Assembly: GCF_008704395.1 (NCBI RefSeq)
Contig: NZ_CP023695.1
Span: 2,480,001-2,544,000 of the forward strand
DNA from: Streptomyces alboniger
Lineage (GTDB): Bacteria; Actinomycetota; Actinomycetes; Streptomycetales; Streptomycetaceae
DNA length: 64,000 bases
Direction of reading: 5' to 3'
Part shown: piece after piece, positions 22,297 to 30,681 of the stretch
Layout of the letters: each line of letters opens with the position of its first letter
Numbering within the stretch: position 1 is the first letter of the stretch
The notes under the pieces: generated by a model
The model's database searches: none
The model's input: the letters and a program-made list of their open reading frames with translations, nothing else
Told to the model about the DNA's origin: nothing
Translations under genes and position numbers: made by a program

Positions 22297-23670
22297 TCAG
22301 TCCAGGTAGCCCCTCAGCTGGTCCGCGAACGCGTGGTCGCGGAGTTTGTTGAGGGTCTTGGACTCGATCTGGCGGATGCGTTCGCGGGTGACGCCGAAGA
22401 TGCGCCCTATCTCCTCCAGGGTGCGGGGGCGGCCGTCCGCCAGGCCGTAGCGCAGCTGTACGACCTTGCGTTCGCGTTCGCCGAGTGTGGACAGGACGGC
22501 CTCCAGGTGCTCGCGGAGCAGCAGGAACGCGGCCGACTCCACGGGTGAGGCCGCGTCGCCGTCCTCGATGAGGTCGCCGAGCGCGACATCGTCCTCCTCG
22601 CCGACCGGGGCGTGCAGCGAGACCGGTTCCTGCGCCAGGCGCAGCACTTCGCTGACGCGCTCGGGGGCGAGGTCCAGCTGGGCGGCGACTTCCTCGGGCG
22701 TGGGTTCGTATCCGCGCTCCTGGAGCATGCGGCGCTGGACGCGGACGACGCGGTTGATCAGCTCCACGACGTGCACGGGTACGCGGATCGTGCGGGCCTG
22801 GTCCGCGAGGGCGCGGGACATGGCCTGGCGGATCCACCAGGTCGCGTACGTCGAGAACTTGTAGCCCCGGGCGTAGTCGAACTTCTCGACCGCCCTGATC
22901 AGGCCGAGGTTCCCCTCCTGGACGAGGTCGAGCATGGTGAGCCCGCGGCCCACATAGCGCTTGGCCACGGAGACGACCAGCCGGAGGTTGGCCTCGATGA
23001 GGCGGCGCTTGGCCATCCGGCCCATGACGACCAGCTTGTCGAGGTCCAGGGCGAGTTGGGAGTCCAGGTCGGGGGTGTTGCCCAGCTTCTCCTCGGCGAA
23101 GAGGCCCGCCTCCACGCCGCGGGCCAGCTCCACCTCCTCCGCCGCGGTCAGCAGGGGGATCCGCCCGATCTCGCGCAGGTACTGGCGGAACAGATCGGAG
23201 GACGGGCCGCCGGTGTCGGCGCGGCTCCGGGGGGCCGGGAGGTCGAGGGTCTCCGGTTCGAGGGCTTCCGGTTCGGGGGCCTCGGAGGGGCCGGGCTCCT
23301 CGGCGAGGCCGGGTTCCTCGGCGAGGGCGGGCTCCTCGGCGAGGGCGGGCTCCTCGGCTTCGATGGTCTCCGGGTGCCGGGAGGCGCGGCTCTGCGGGGG
23401 GACCGCCTCCAGGACGTCCGTTTCCGCTTCCGCTTCGGGGCGCGCGCCGGTGTCGGTCTGGGTGAGGGTCTGGGTCTGCACGGGGGCGACCTCCAGGGTG
23501 ATCGCTGCTGAGGCGTGCGGCAACGGGAGAGAGACGACGGCCTCGCCGCTGTCCGTCCCGGACACGATGGGTGGAACGTCGGGGGTGTCGGGCCCGCTGT
23601 CTGCGGGCCGGCCGCGCTCCGAGGACTCAGGCACCGGAACCCAGTGTGGGGTACGACACACGGCCGCCAC
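22297..23670 (-). CDS. hrdA: Group 1/2 sigma-70 factor, HrdA type
   Basis: A 457-residue sigma-70 protein. After a low-complexity acidic N-terminus, region 1.2 starts at [16 protein letters not shown] (about 160). Region 2 contains [17 protein letters not shown] and the core and -10 recognition segment [18 protein letters not shown]. Region 4 ends with [17 protein letters not shown]. The arrangement ABC pair - sigma - dnaG matches the hrdA locus as I remember it in S. coelicolor, hence the name rather than hrdB (which is longer) or hrdC/D (shorter). The N-terminus has four imperfect AEEPAL-like hexapeptides. The GTG at 23670 lacks a clear ribosome site, and a downstream start is possible. HrdA is generally dispensable; its regulon is poorly known. 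Confidence 0.82.
   Translation of the reverse strand: MAAVCRTPHWVPVPESSERGRPADSGPDTPDVPPIVSGTDSGEAVVSLPLPHASAAITLEVAPVQTQTLTQTDTGARPEAEAETDVLEAVPPQSRASRHPETIEAEEPALAEEPALAEEPGLAEEPGPSEAPEPEALEPETLDLPAPRSRADTGGPSSDLFRQYLREIGRIPLLTAAEEVELARGVEAGLFAEEKLGNTPDLDSQLALDLDKLVVMGRMAKRRLIEANLRLVVSVAKRYVGRGLTMLDLVQEGNLGLIRAVEKFDYARGYKFSTYATWWIRQAMSRALADQARTIRVPVHVVELINRVVRVQRRMLQERGYEPTPEEVAAQLDLAPERVSEVLRLAQEPVSLHAPVGEEDDVALGDLIEDGDAASPVESAAFLLLREHLEAVLSTLGERERKVVQLRYGLADGRPRTLEEIGRIFGVTRERIRQIESKTLNKLRDHAFADQLRGYLD
23291..23358 (-). repeat. In-frame 18-nt repeats in hrdA (AEEPAL-type hexapeptides)
   Basis: Nearly identical 18-nt units of the form GGCGAGGGCGGGCTCCTC are repeated about four times in the acidic linker of the sigma factor. 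They encode consecutive A-E-E-P-x-L/G hexapeptides. The units keep frame, so copy number could vary without breaking the protein. Confidence 0.8.
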
Positions 23671-23757
23671 GAGGGGCGTGCGATGACTTTTTGCGTCCGT
23701 TCCGTGACCGCGTGGTTACCCGACGGGTAACCCTTGGCCTCAGGGCCACACCTCCGG

Positions 23758-23836
23758 GCGCGTAGGCCCCACGCCTGGAAAGCGCGTAGGCCCTGTGCCT
23801 GGAGCACGTCGGCCCTATGCCTAGAGCGCGTCGGCT
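23758..23836 (-). repeat. 22-24 bp tandem repeats running off the 3' end of dnaG
   Basis: Three and a half degenerate copies of a 22-24 bp unit (consensus GCGCGTAGGCCCTGTGCCTGGA on the plus strand) lie head to tail. They start at 23758, 23782, 23804 and a partial 23826. The last units include the final codons and TAG stop of dnaG, so the array looks like a tandem duplication of the gene's own 3' end. Confidence 0.75.
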
Positions 23837-25719
23837 CCGCGGTCGCGCAGCGCCTGGCCGTACTGCTGGAGGACCCACAACTCGTTCTGCACCGCGGTCA
23901 GTTGCTGAGGGTCACCGCCCGCGCCCAGCCGGGCGAGGCTGCCCTGGACGTCACGGATGCGGCGGTCGACGGCGCGCAGCCGGACCTGGACGAGCTGCAC
24001 GCCCGCGTACACCTCGTCGACGGTCTTGCGCAGGATCGCCTCGACGGCCAGCTCGGTGACCATGCGGCGCACCGTGTCGTCGGGGGCCGCGTCGAGCACG
24101 CGCGCGAGGTAGGCCTGCGGCTCGGCGATGCCCGCCTCGGCGCCGCCCGCCTCCTCCACGCAGCGGCGCACGGCGGCGTAGGGCGGGGCGGTGAACTCGT
24201 CCACTCCGTACGCGTCGAAGGCCGGGGAGACCAACTCCGGGCGCTGCAAGGCCAGTTTGAGCAGCTCGCGCTCGGTGCGGTGGGCGGGGCTGCGCAGCAT
24301 GAGCGCGGGGCCGCTGGGCGGCGGCGGGCCTTGCGCGTACGTCTGCTGGGGCCTGCCCTGCGGCTGCGCGGGGCCCCTGCCGCCGCGGTCGCGGGCCCAA
24401 CGGGCCAGCTGCGCCACGCGCTTGACCACGAACTGGGTGTCGAGGATGCCGAGCATGCCCGCGAGCTGGACGGCCACCTCGTGCTGCGCGCCGCTGTTCT
24501 TGATGCGGGCCACGACGGGCGCCGCCTCGTCCAGGGCGGCGGCGCGCCCTGCGGGGGTCTCCAGGTCGTACCGCGAGACGATCTGGCGCAGCGCGAACTC
24601 GAAGAGCGGTGTGCGGGGCTGGACCAGGTCGGCGACCGCCTCGTCGCCCTTGGCCAGGCGCAGCTCGCAGGGGTCCATGCCCTCGGGGGCGATGGCGATG
24701 TACGTCTCGGCGGCGAATTTCTGGTCGTCCTCGAAGGCGCGCAGGGCGGCCTTCTGGCCCGCCGCGTCACCGTCGAAGGTGAAGATCACCCGCGCCGAGC
24801 CGTTGTCCATCAGGAGGCGGCGCAGGATCTTGATGTGGTCGCCGCCGAAGGCCGTGCCGCAGGTCGCGATGGCGGTGGTGACGCCGGCGAGGTGGCAGGC
24901 CATGACGTCGGTGTAGCCCTCGACGACGACCGCGCGGGAGGTCTTGGCGATCTCCTTCTTGGCCAGATCGACGCCGTACAGCACCTGGCCCTTCTTGTAG
25001 ATCGGGGTCTCGGGGGTGTTCAGGTACTTCGGGCCGTTGTCGTCGTCGCGCAGCTTGCGGGCGCCGAAGCCTACGACCTCGCCGCCGATGTCGCGGATCG
25101 GCCACATCAGGCGGCCGCGGAAGCGGTCGATGGGCCCGCGGCGGCCCTCCTGGGAGAGGCCGGAGAGGGTCAGCTCCTTGTCGGTGAAACCCTTGCCTCG
25201 CAGATAGCGGGTGAGGTGGTCCCAGCCCGCGGGGCTGTAGCCCACGCCGAAGTGCGCGGCGGCGGCCTGGTCGAAGCCGCGCTCGGCGAGGAACTTGCGG
25301 CCGATCTCGGCCTCGGGGCTCTCCAGCTGGTCCACGTAGAACTGGGCGGCGGCCTGGTGGGCCTCGACCAGGCGGATGCGCTCGCCGCGCTGGTGGCTGG
25401 GGTTGTACCCGCCCTCTTCGTACCGAAGGGTGATGCCGGCCTTGGCGGCGAGGCGCTCGACCGTCTCCGAGAAGGTGAGGTGGTCGATCTTCATCACGAA
25501 GGCGATCGTGTCGCCGCCTTCCTGGCAGCCGAAGCAGTGGAAGAGACCCTTGCTCGGGCTGACCTGGAAGGACGGGGACTTCTCGTCGTGGAAGGGGCAC
25601 AGGCCCTTGAGGTTTCCACCCCCGGCGCTGCGCAGCTGGAGGTAGTCGGAGACCACGGCGTCGATCGGGACCGCGTCCCGAACCGCCTTCACGTCCTCGT
25701 CATTGATCCTGCCTGCCAC
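23821..25719 (-). CDS. dnaG: DNA primase
   Basis: A 632-residue DnaG primase that makes RNA primers at the replication fork. The N-terminal zinc-binding domain has Cys41, His44, Cys62 and Cys65 (CPFHDEKSPSF and LFHCFGCQEGGD). The catalytic core includes the RNA-polymerase basic stretch around RFRGRLMWPIRD, then the TOPRIM domain with VVVEGYTDVMA and FTFDGDAAGQ. The C-terminal third is the variable helicase-interaction domain with an actinobacterial Gly/Pro/Gln linker near 440-470. The GTG start has no Shine-Dalgarno sequence; instead a -10-like TAGTAT sits 6 nt upstream, suggesting a leaderless message. The 3' end is tandemly repeated just beyond the stop. Confidence 0.96.
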   Translation of the reverse strand: MAGRINDEDVKAVRDAVPIDAVVSDYLQLRSAGGGNLKGLCPFHDEKSPSFQVSPSKGLFHCFGCQEGGDTIAFVMKIDHLTFSETVERLAAKAGITLRYEEGGYNPSHQRGERIRLVEAHQAAAQFYVDQLESPEAEIGRKFLAERGFDQAAAAHFGVGYSPAGWDHLTRYLRGKGFTDKELTLSGLSQEGRRGPIDRFRGRLMWPIRDIGGEVVGFGARKLRDDDNGPKYLNTPETPIYKKGQVLYGVDLAKKEIAKTSRAVVVEGYTDVMACHLAGVTTAIATCGTAFGGDHIKILRRLLMDNGSARVIFTFDGDAAGQKAALRAFEDDQKFAAETYIAIAPEGMDPCELRLAKGDEAVADLVQPRTPLFEFALRQIVSRYDLETPAGRAAALDEAAPVVARIKNSGAQHEVAVQLAGMLGILDTQFVVKRVAQLARWARDRGGRGPAQPQGRPQQTYAQGPPPPSGPALMLRSPAHRTERELLKLALQRPELVSPAFDAYGVDEFTAPPYAAVRRCVEEAGGAEAGIAEPQAYLARVLDAAPDDTVRRMVTELAVEAILRKTVDEVYAGVQLVQVRLRAVDRRIRDVQGSLARLGAGGDPQQLTAVQNELWVLQQYGQALRDRGADAL

Positions 25720-25745
25720 GTACGAATACTACGGCTCGCCTGTGA
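25720..25745 (-). promoter_or_regulatory. Putative leaderless promoter of dnaG
   Basis: On the minus strand TAGTAT (25731-25726) is followed by six bases and then the GTG of dnaG, so transcription would begin at or next to the start codon. No AGGAG-like sequence precedes the GTG. A convincing -35 was not found. Confidence 0.5.
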
Positions 25746-25786
25746 CACTCCCGCCCGGACCACCGCCCGGACCACTGGCCGGGCTC

Positions 25787-27049
25787 TCACGCCAGCAGCG
25801 ACTCCAGGGGGACGGACGGGTCCGCGAGGCGCTCGACGTCCGGCCGCGCGCCCGTGCGGATCAGCTCCTGCACGGTCTCCGTGACGTCCCACACATTCAC
25901 GTTCATGCCCGCGAGGACGCGCCCCTCGCTCAGCCAGAACGCGATGAACTCCCGCTTGCCCACGTCACCGCGGGCCACCACCTGGTCGTACGAGCCCGGG
26001 GGCGCCCAGCCCGAGTACTCCAGGCCCACGTCGTACTGGTCGGAGAAGAAGTAGGGCACGCGGTCGTAGCGGACGTCGTGGCCGAGCATGGCGCGGGCCG
26101 CCGCCGGGCCGCCGTTCAGGGCGTTGGCCCAGTGTTCGACGCGCAGCCTGGTGTCGAAGAGCGGGTGGTGGAGGGCGGCCACGTCACCCGCGGCGAAGAT
26201 GTCGGGGTCCGAGGTCCTCAGGGAGGTGTCGACGACGATGCCGCCGCCGTGCGCCCGCTCGACCAGGTCGAGGCCCGCCGCCTCGGCGAGCGCCGTGCGC
26301 GGGGCCGCGCCGATCGCGGCGAGCACGTCGTGCGCGGGGTGTTCCTCACCGTCGTCGGTGTGGACCGCGAGAACCATGCCGTCCTGGCCGATGATCTCCG
26401 TGAGGGACGCCCCGAAGTGGAACCGCACCCCGTGCTCGGCGTGCAGGTCGGCGAACATCTGACCGACCTCGGGGCCGAGGACGGCGTGCAGCGGCGTCGG
26501 CTCGCGCTCGACGACGGTGACCTCCGCGCCGTACTCCCTGGCGGCCGCGGCGATCTCCAGGCCGATCCAGCCCGCGCCCGCGATCACCAGGTGGCCGTTG
26601 TCCCTGCCGAGTGCCGTCAGGACCTGCCGGAGGCGGTCGGCGTGGGCGAGGCGGCGCAGGTGGTGCACGCCCGCGAGGCCGGTGCCCGGGACGTCGAGGC
26701 GGCGCGGTTCGGCGCCGGTGGCGAGCAGCAGCTTGTCGTAGTGGACGACCGCGCCGTCGCCGAGGCGCACGCTCTTGGCCTCGCGGTCGATGGCGACCAC
26801 GGGCTGGCCGAGGTGCAGTTCCACGTCGGCCTGCGCGTACCACCCCGGTTCGTGGACGAAGACGCTGTCGCGCTCCTCCTTGCCCAGGAGGTAGCCCTTG
26901 GACAGGGGCGGGCGCTCGTAGGGGTGGTCACGCTCGTCACCCACGAGGATCACCCGGCCGGTGAAGCCCTCGGAACGGAGGGTCTCGGCCGCCTTGGCGC
27001 CGGCGAGACCTCCTCCCACAATGACGAACGTCTGATGCGCGTCGACCAC
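25787..27049 (-). CDS. Ferredoxin-reductase-type NAD(P)H/FAD oxidoreductase
   Basis: A 420-residue flavoprotein of the ferredoxin/rubredoxin/putidaredoxin reductase group. It has an FAD Rossmann motif FVIVGGGLAGAKAAETL at the N-terminus, the NAD(P) motif LVIAGAGWIGLEIAAAA near 155-171, and an FAD signature IFAAGDVAA near 280-290. It ends with the reductase C-terminal domain (YFFSDQYDVGLEYSGWA). GTG 27049 was chosen because a perfect AAGGAGG lies 6 nt upstream; the upstream in-frame extension is low-complexity. Such enzymes pass electrons from NAD(P)H to a ferredoxin for a P450 or Rieske oxygenase. No partner gene is next to it. Confidence 0.9.
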   Translation of the reverse strand: MVDAHQTFVIVGGGLAGAKAAETLRSEGFTGRVILVGDERDHPYERPPLSKGYLLGKEERDSVFVHEPGWYAQADVELHLGQPVVAIDREAKSVRLGDGAVVHYDKLLLATGAEPRRLDVPGTGLAGVHHLRRLAHADRLRQVLTALGRDNGHLVIAGAGWIGLEIAAAAREYGAEVTVVEREPTPLHAVLGPEVGQMFADLHAEHGVRFHFGASLTEIIGQDGMVLAVHTDDGEEHPAHDVLAAIGAAPRTALAEAAGLDLVERAHGGGIVVDTSLRTSDPDIFAAGDVAALHHPLFDTRLRVEHWANALNGGPAAARAMLGHDVRYDRVPYFFSDQYDVGLEYSGWAPPGSYDQVVARGDVGKREFIAFWLSEGRVLAGMNVNVWDVTETVQELIRTGARPDVERLADPSVPLESLLA

Positions 27050-27215
27050 TTGATGCCTCCTTGCCGGGGGACCGGGGGTGGCCCCCGGAAGAACACAGGC
27101 TTGCCGCCACAGGGAGCGTCCCGCACGGAGCGTGAGGGGGGAAGGGGGCGTGGCTCCATCCGGCCACTTTCCGTCACGCCCTGTGGTCACTCCATGGTCA
27201 CGTACCGCTGTCTCC

Positions 27216-28541
27216 CTATCGTCTCGCTGTCAGTCGTGTGTGCAGCGCGCGGGCGGCCGCGTCCGTGAGGGACGCGATCTGGTCGATCACCACGCGCTGG
27301 GCCGCGCGGTCGTCGTCCGCCGTGTCGTACAGGGCGCGGAACTGCGGGTCGAGGCCGTCGGGGGCGCGCGTCATGAGCGCCTCGGCGAGTTCGGCGACCA
27401 CGATGCGCTGGTCCGCGCGGAGCCGCTCCTGCGCGGGGCGCTGCATCACGTAGCGGTCGGCGACGGCCTTGAGCACCGCGCACTCGTGCCGTGCCTCGCG
27501 GGGCACGACGAGTTCGGCGGCGTACCGCGTGAGGGGCCCCTTGCCGTGCCGCACGCGCGTGGCGGTCTCCGCGGCGAGACAGAAGCGGCCGATGAGCTGG
27601 CTGGTGGCGTCCTTCAACCGGGCCTGGGTGACGGCCGATCCGTCGTATCCGTGCGGCCACCACTCCTGGTCGAGGAGGCGGTCGAGGGCTTGGGCCAGCT
27701 CTTCGGGGTCGGTGTCCTCGGGTACGTAGCGTCCGAGGGCCACGGCGTAGATGTCCTGCCGCTCGGGCTCGGCGTGCAGTGCGTTCGGATCGATGTGACC
27801 GGCGTGCAGGCCGTCCTCGAAGTCGTGGACCGAGTAGGCGACATCGTCCGACCAGTCCATGACCTGCGCCTCGAAGCAGGTGCGGTGCCCGGGGGCCTCC
27901 TTGCGGACCCAGTCGAACACCGGCCGGTCGTCCTCGTAGACCCCGAACTTGGAGGAGTGCGGGTCGGTGGGGTGGGCGCCGCGCTGCCAGGGGTACTTGG
28001 TGGCGGCGTCCAGGGCGGCGCGGGTGAGGTTGAGGCCGACGCTGACCAGGTCGCCGGTGGCCTCGGAGCGCACGAAGCGCTTGGGCTCGATGCGGGTGAG
28101 CAGGCGCAGCGACTGGGCGTTGCCCTCGAAGCCGCCGCAGTCCGCCGCCACTTCGTTCAACGCCTGCTCGCCGTTGTGCCCGAAGGGCGGGTGGCCGAGG
28201 TCGTGGGAGAGGCAGGCGGTCTCCACCAAATCGGGGTCGCAGCCGAGGGCCGCGCCCAGCTCGCGGCCCACCTGGGCGCACTCCAGGGAGTGCGTCAGCC
28301 GGGTGCGGGCGCTGGCGTCCCAGGCCTGGCTGCGCGTGCCGGGCGTGACGACCTGGGTCTTTCCGGCGAGGCGGCGCAGCGCAGCGGAGTGCAGCACGCG
28401 CGCGCGGTCGCGCTGGAAGGCCGTACGCCCCGGCCTCTTGTCGGGCTCGGCGGCCCATCGCTCGACGGCGGCTTCGTCGTAGCCCTCGTAGGCCTCGTAT
28501 CGCGCGTGCGGTGCTGTGCCGTTCGGTGCTGTGCCTTCCAT
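27216..28541 (-). CDS. dgt: Deoxyguanosinetriphosphate triphosphohydrolase
   Basis: A 441-residue HD-domain dNTPase that splits dGTP (and probably other dNTPs) to the nucleoside and triphosphate. The metal-binding HD signature is intact: His in [11 protein letters not shown] (about 81-91), the HD pair in [16 protein letters not shown] (about 110-125) and a later Asp in [17 protein letters not shown]. The N-terminal [17 protein letters not shown] is typical of the bacterial Dgt family. Length fits. It lies between the ferredoxin reductase-like gene and sirohydrochlorin chelatase on the same strand, in the dnaG neighbourhood as in other streptomycetes. Confidence 0.95.
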   Translation of the reverse strand: MEGTAPNGTAPHARYEAYEGYDEAAVERWAAEPDKRPGRTAFQRDRARVLHSAALRRLAGKTQVVTPGTRSQAWDASARTRLTHSLECAQVGRELGAALGCDPDLVETACLSHDLGHPPFGHNGEQALNEVAADCGGFEGNAQSLRLLTRIEPKRFVRSEATGDLVSVGLNLTRAALDAATKYPWQRGAHPTDPHSSKFGVYEDDRPVFDWVRKEAPGHRTCFEAQVMDWSDDVAYSVHDFEDGLHAGHIDPNALHAEPERQDIYAVALGRYVPEDTDPEELAQALDRLLDQEWWPHGYDGSAVTQARLKDATSQLIGRFCLAAETATRVRHGKGPLTRYAAELVVPREARHECAVLKAVADRYVMQRPAQERLRADQRIVVAELAEALMTRAPDGLDPQFRALYDTADDDRAAQRVVIDQIASLTDAAARALHTRLTARR

Positions 28542-28589
28542 GCACCGACAGTAGACGCAAGCAGTGACAAAGAGGGTTCTGGCCCCTCG

Positions 28590-29441
28590 TCAGACCGCGG
28601 TCAAGCGGCGCTGTTCGGCCACCGGCGGGGCGGTGCGGGCCTGGTCGTAGCGGTGCAGGACGAGGCGGGCGAGCGCCGGGTGGGCGCCGAGCGGGGCCGC
28701 GGCGATCCAGGGCGCGGCGACGGCGCTCTGGGTGGCGAAGCGGCCCGGGGCCGTGAAGTACGCGGCGACGGCGACGCGGCTCCTGCCCTCGGCGGCCAGG
28801 GCTTCGAGCGCTTCGGGCACGGTGCGGGCGCAGGCCGGGGTGGGGGCGGCGTAGGCGGGGACGACGGGGACGCCGAGGCGGTCGGCGAGCAGGGCGGCTG
28901 CGGCCTCGGTGCCGACGGCCGACTCCGGGTCGCGGGAGCCGGCGGCGGCGAGGACGACCGCGTGCCGACGACGGGCGGCCGCGCCCAGGTGCCGCACGGG
29001 CCAGCCCGCCTGGACGAGCCGGGTGTGCAGGGCCTCGGCGAGCAGCGGGTGCGGGCCGAGCGGGGCGGCCACGCGGGTCTCCAGGTGGGGCGCGGCGGCG
29101 GCGGCCGCGGGGATGTCGCGCTTGACGTGCTGGCCGCGGCTCAGGAGCAGCGGGACGAGCACGGCGCCGCCGCCTCGCTGCGCGGCGAGGGCGTCGGTGA
29201 GCAGTGGCTGGTTCAGCTCGATGTGTCCGAGCCGGACGGCGAGTCCGGGCCGCTGCTCGCGGATCCGGTCGGCGAGTGCCGTGACGGTGGCGAGGGCACG
29301 GGGGTCGCGGCTGCCGTGGGGGACGAGGACGAGCGTGGGGCGCGTGTGGGGGGTGGGGCTGGAGTCGGGGCGGCGGTTGCCGTGGAGTGGTACGAGGCTG
29401 GGCCGGCTGACGAGCTGACTGGTGATGTGGTCCGGCGTCAT
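28590..29441 (-). CDS. Sirohydrochlorin chelatase (CbiX/SirB family)
   Basis: A 283-residue two-repeat CbiX/SirB-type chelatase that inserts Fe2+ (or Co2+) into sirohydrochlorin. The first repeat starts TLVLVPHGSRDPRA with the catalytic His, followed by LGHIELNQPLL and VLVPLLLSRGQHVKRDIP. The second, degenerate repeat starts AVVLAAAGSRDPES, where the His is replaced by Ala. Sirohaem is the cofactor of the NirB nitrite reductase encoded at 43,726, so this gene fits with nitrite (and sulfite) assimilation. The first 35 residues before the fold are low complexity, so a slightly later start cannot be excluded. Confidence 0.88.
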   Translation of the reverse strand: MTPDHITSQLVSRPSLVPLHGNRRPDSSPTPHTRPTLVLVPHGSRDPRALATVTALADRIREQRPGLAVRLGHIELNQPLLTDALAAQRGGGAVLVPLLLSRGQHVKRDIPAAAAAAPHLETRVAAPLGPHPLLAEALHTRLVQAGWPVRHLGAAARRRHAVVLAAAGSRDPESAVGTEAAAALLADRLGVPVVPAYAAPTPACARTVPEALEALAAEGRSRVAVAAYFTAPGRFATQSAVAAPWIAAAPLGAHPALARLVLHRYDQARTAPPVAEQRRLTAV

Positions 29442-29688
29442 GAACTGAGGATGGCCGGGGCAGGTTGCGGGGGCGTTGCGTGGCCGTGACGACTGTTTTC
29501 GGCGGGCTCACGGCGGTGGGCGGGGGTCGGTCAGGGCCGTGGTCCCGGGGCCGGGTGTAAGGGATGGGGTCAGGGGAGTTTCAGGGTCGCTTCCGGGTTG
29601 TGGGGCCTGCTCGGTGCCGGTGGGGTCACTTACGGTGGTGGCAGTGATCGGATCGGGGGAGATCCGGTGGGGCGCGGGGGTGGGACGC

Positions 29689-30504
29689 ATGGACCGGATG
29701 GATGCGGGCCGGACGGATACGGGCCGGACGGATTTCACGGGGTGGGCGGGGCTGCGGGGCCTGGCGGCGGCGTGCCGGGAGCGCCTGGTGGCGTTTCGGG
29801 AGCGCCTGGCGCGGTCGCGCCGCCCGCGACGGCCGGCATGGCTGCGGCTTCCGCGTACGCGAAAGGGGCGGCGCAGGGCCGTCCAGGGCGCGATGACGCT
29901 CTGCGTGCTCGCACTGCTGCCCGCGACCTGGCTCTTCGTGACGACGGACGGCAAGACCGGTTCGCTCGCGGACGCTCCGCGCGCCCGGGTCGCGATGGTC
30001 TTCGGCGCCGGGCTGTGGGAGGGCGAGCCCTCGCCCTATCTCGCGCACCGGCTGGACGCGGCGGCCGAGCTGTACCGGGCGGGCCGGATAGAGGTCGTGC
30101 TCGTGACGGGGGACAACAGCCGCGAGGACTATGACGAACCGGACGCGATGCGCGCCTATCTGAAGAAACACGGGGTGCCGGACCGCCGGATCGTGAGCGA
30201 CTACGCCGGGTTCGACACCTGGGACTCCTGCGTCCGCGCCAAGAAGATCTTCGGCGTGGACCGGGCGGTGCTGATCAGCCAGGGCTTCCACATACGCAGG
30301 GCGGTCGCGCTGTGCGACGCGGCGGGCGTCTCGTCGTACGGCGTCGGGGTGGACGCCGTTCACGACGCGACCTGGTACTACGGCGGCGCCCGGGAGGTGT
30401 TCGCGGCGGGCAAGGCGGCACTGGACGCGGTGTTCCGGCCCGACCCGCGGTTCCTCGGGGCGCGGGAGCGGGGCGTGGAGCAGGCGCTGGCGTCGCGACG
30501 GTAG
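29689..30504 (+). CDS. SanA/YdcF-like (DUF218) membrane protein
   Basis: A 271-residue protein with an Arg-rich cytoplasmic N-terminus, one membrane anchor at about 65-85 (AMTLCVLALLPATWLFV), and a DUF218/SanA-type domain. Visible motifs are MVFGAGLWEGEPSPYLAHRLD, VVLVTGDNSREDYDEPDAM and AVLISQGFHIRRAV. E. coli SanA is linked to envelope barrier function and vancomycin sensitivity; the reaction is not known. I chose ATG 29689, preceded by GGGGGTGGGA. Longer in-frame starts upstream give only low-complexity sequence. It is divergent from the chelatase gene, with a 247-bp spacer in which I saw no distinct motif. Confidence 0.8.
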   Translation: MDRMDAGRTDTGRTDFTGWAGLRGLAAACRERLVAFRERLARSRRPRRPAWLRLPRTRKGRRRAVQGAMTLCVLALLPATWLFVTTDGKTGSLADAPRARVAMVFGAGLWEGEPSPYLAHRLDAAAELYRAGRIEVVLVTGDNSREDYDEPDAMRAYLKKHGVPDRRIVSDYAGFDTWDSCVRAKKIFGVDRAVLISQGFHIRRAVALCDAAGVSSYGVGVDAVHDATWYYGGAREVFAAGKAALDAVFRPDPRFLGARERGVEQALASRR

Positions 30505-30618
30505 GCCCTGGGTGGCCTGCGGGCGGCGGTACGCGGTCCTGGGTCCTTCGGCGCCCACGCCCGGACGGCGGCTTCCGTCCCGCACCTCACAGTGCGGCGC
30601 GGCCGTGGCTGAGATCGG

Positions 30619-30658
30619 CTTACCGCGTGCGTAACGCGAGCGCGTCGGGGCACGTAAC
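30619..30658 (-). promoter_or_regulatory. Possible GlnR-type site upstream of the nitrate reductase
   Basis: Read on the minus strand, GTTAC (30635-30631) and GGTAAG (30624-30619) are separated by six bases, resembling the gTnAC-n6-GaAAC pattern reported for GlnR, the actinobacterial nitrogen regulator. A further GTAAC lies at 30654-30658. The match is partial. It is of interest only because the downstream gene is a nitrate reductase. Confidence 0.3.
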
Positions 30659-30681
30659 AAGAACGGCGGACGCTGGGCGGC

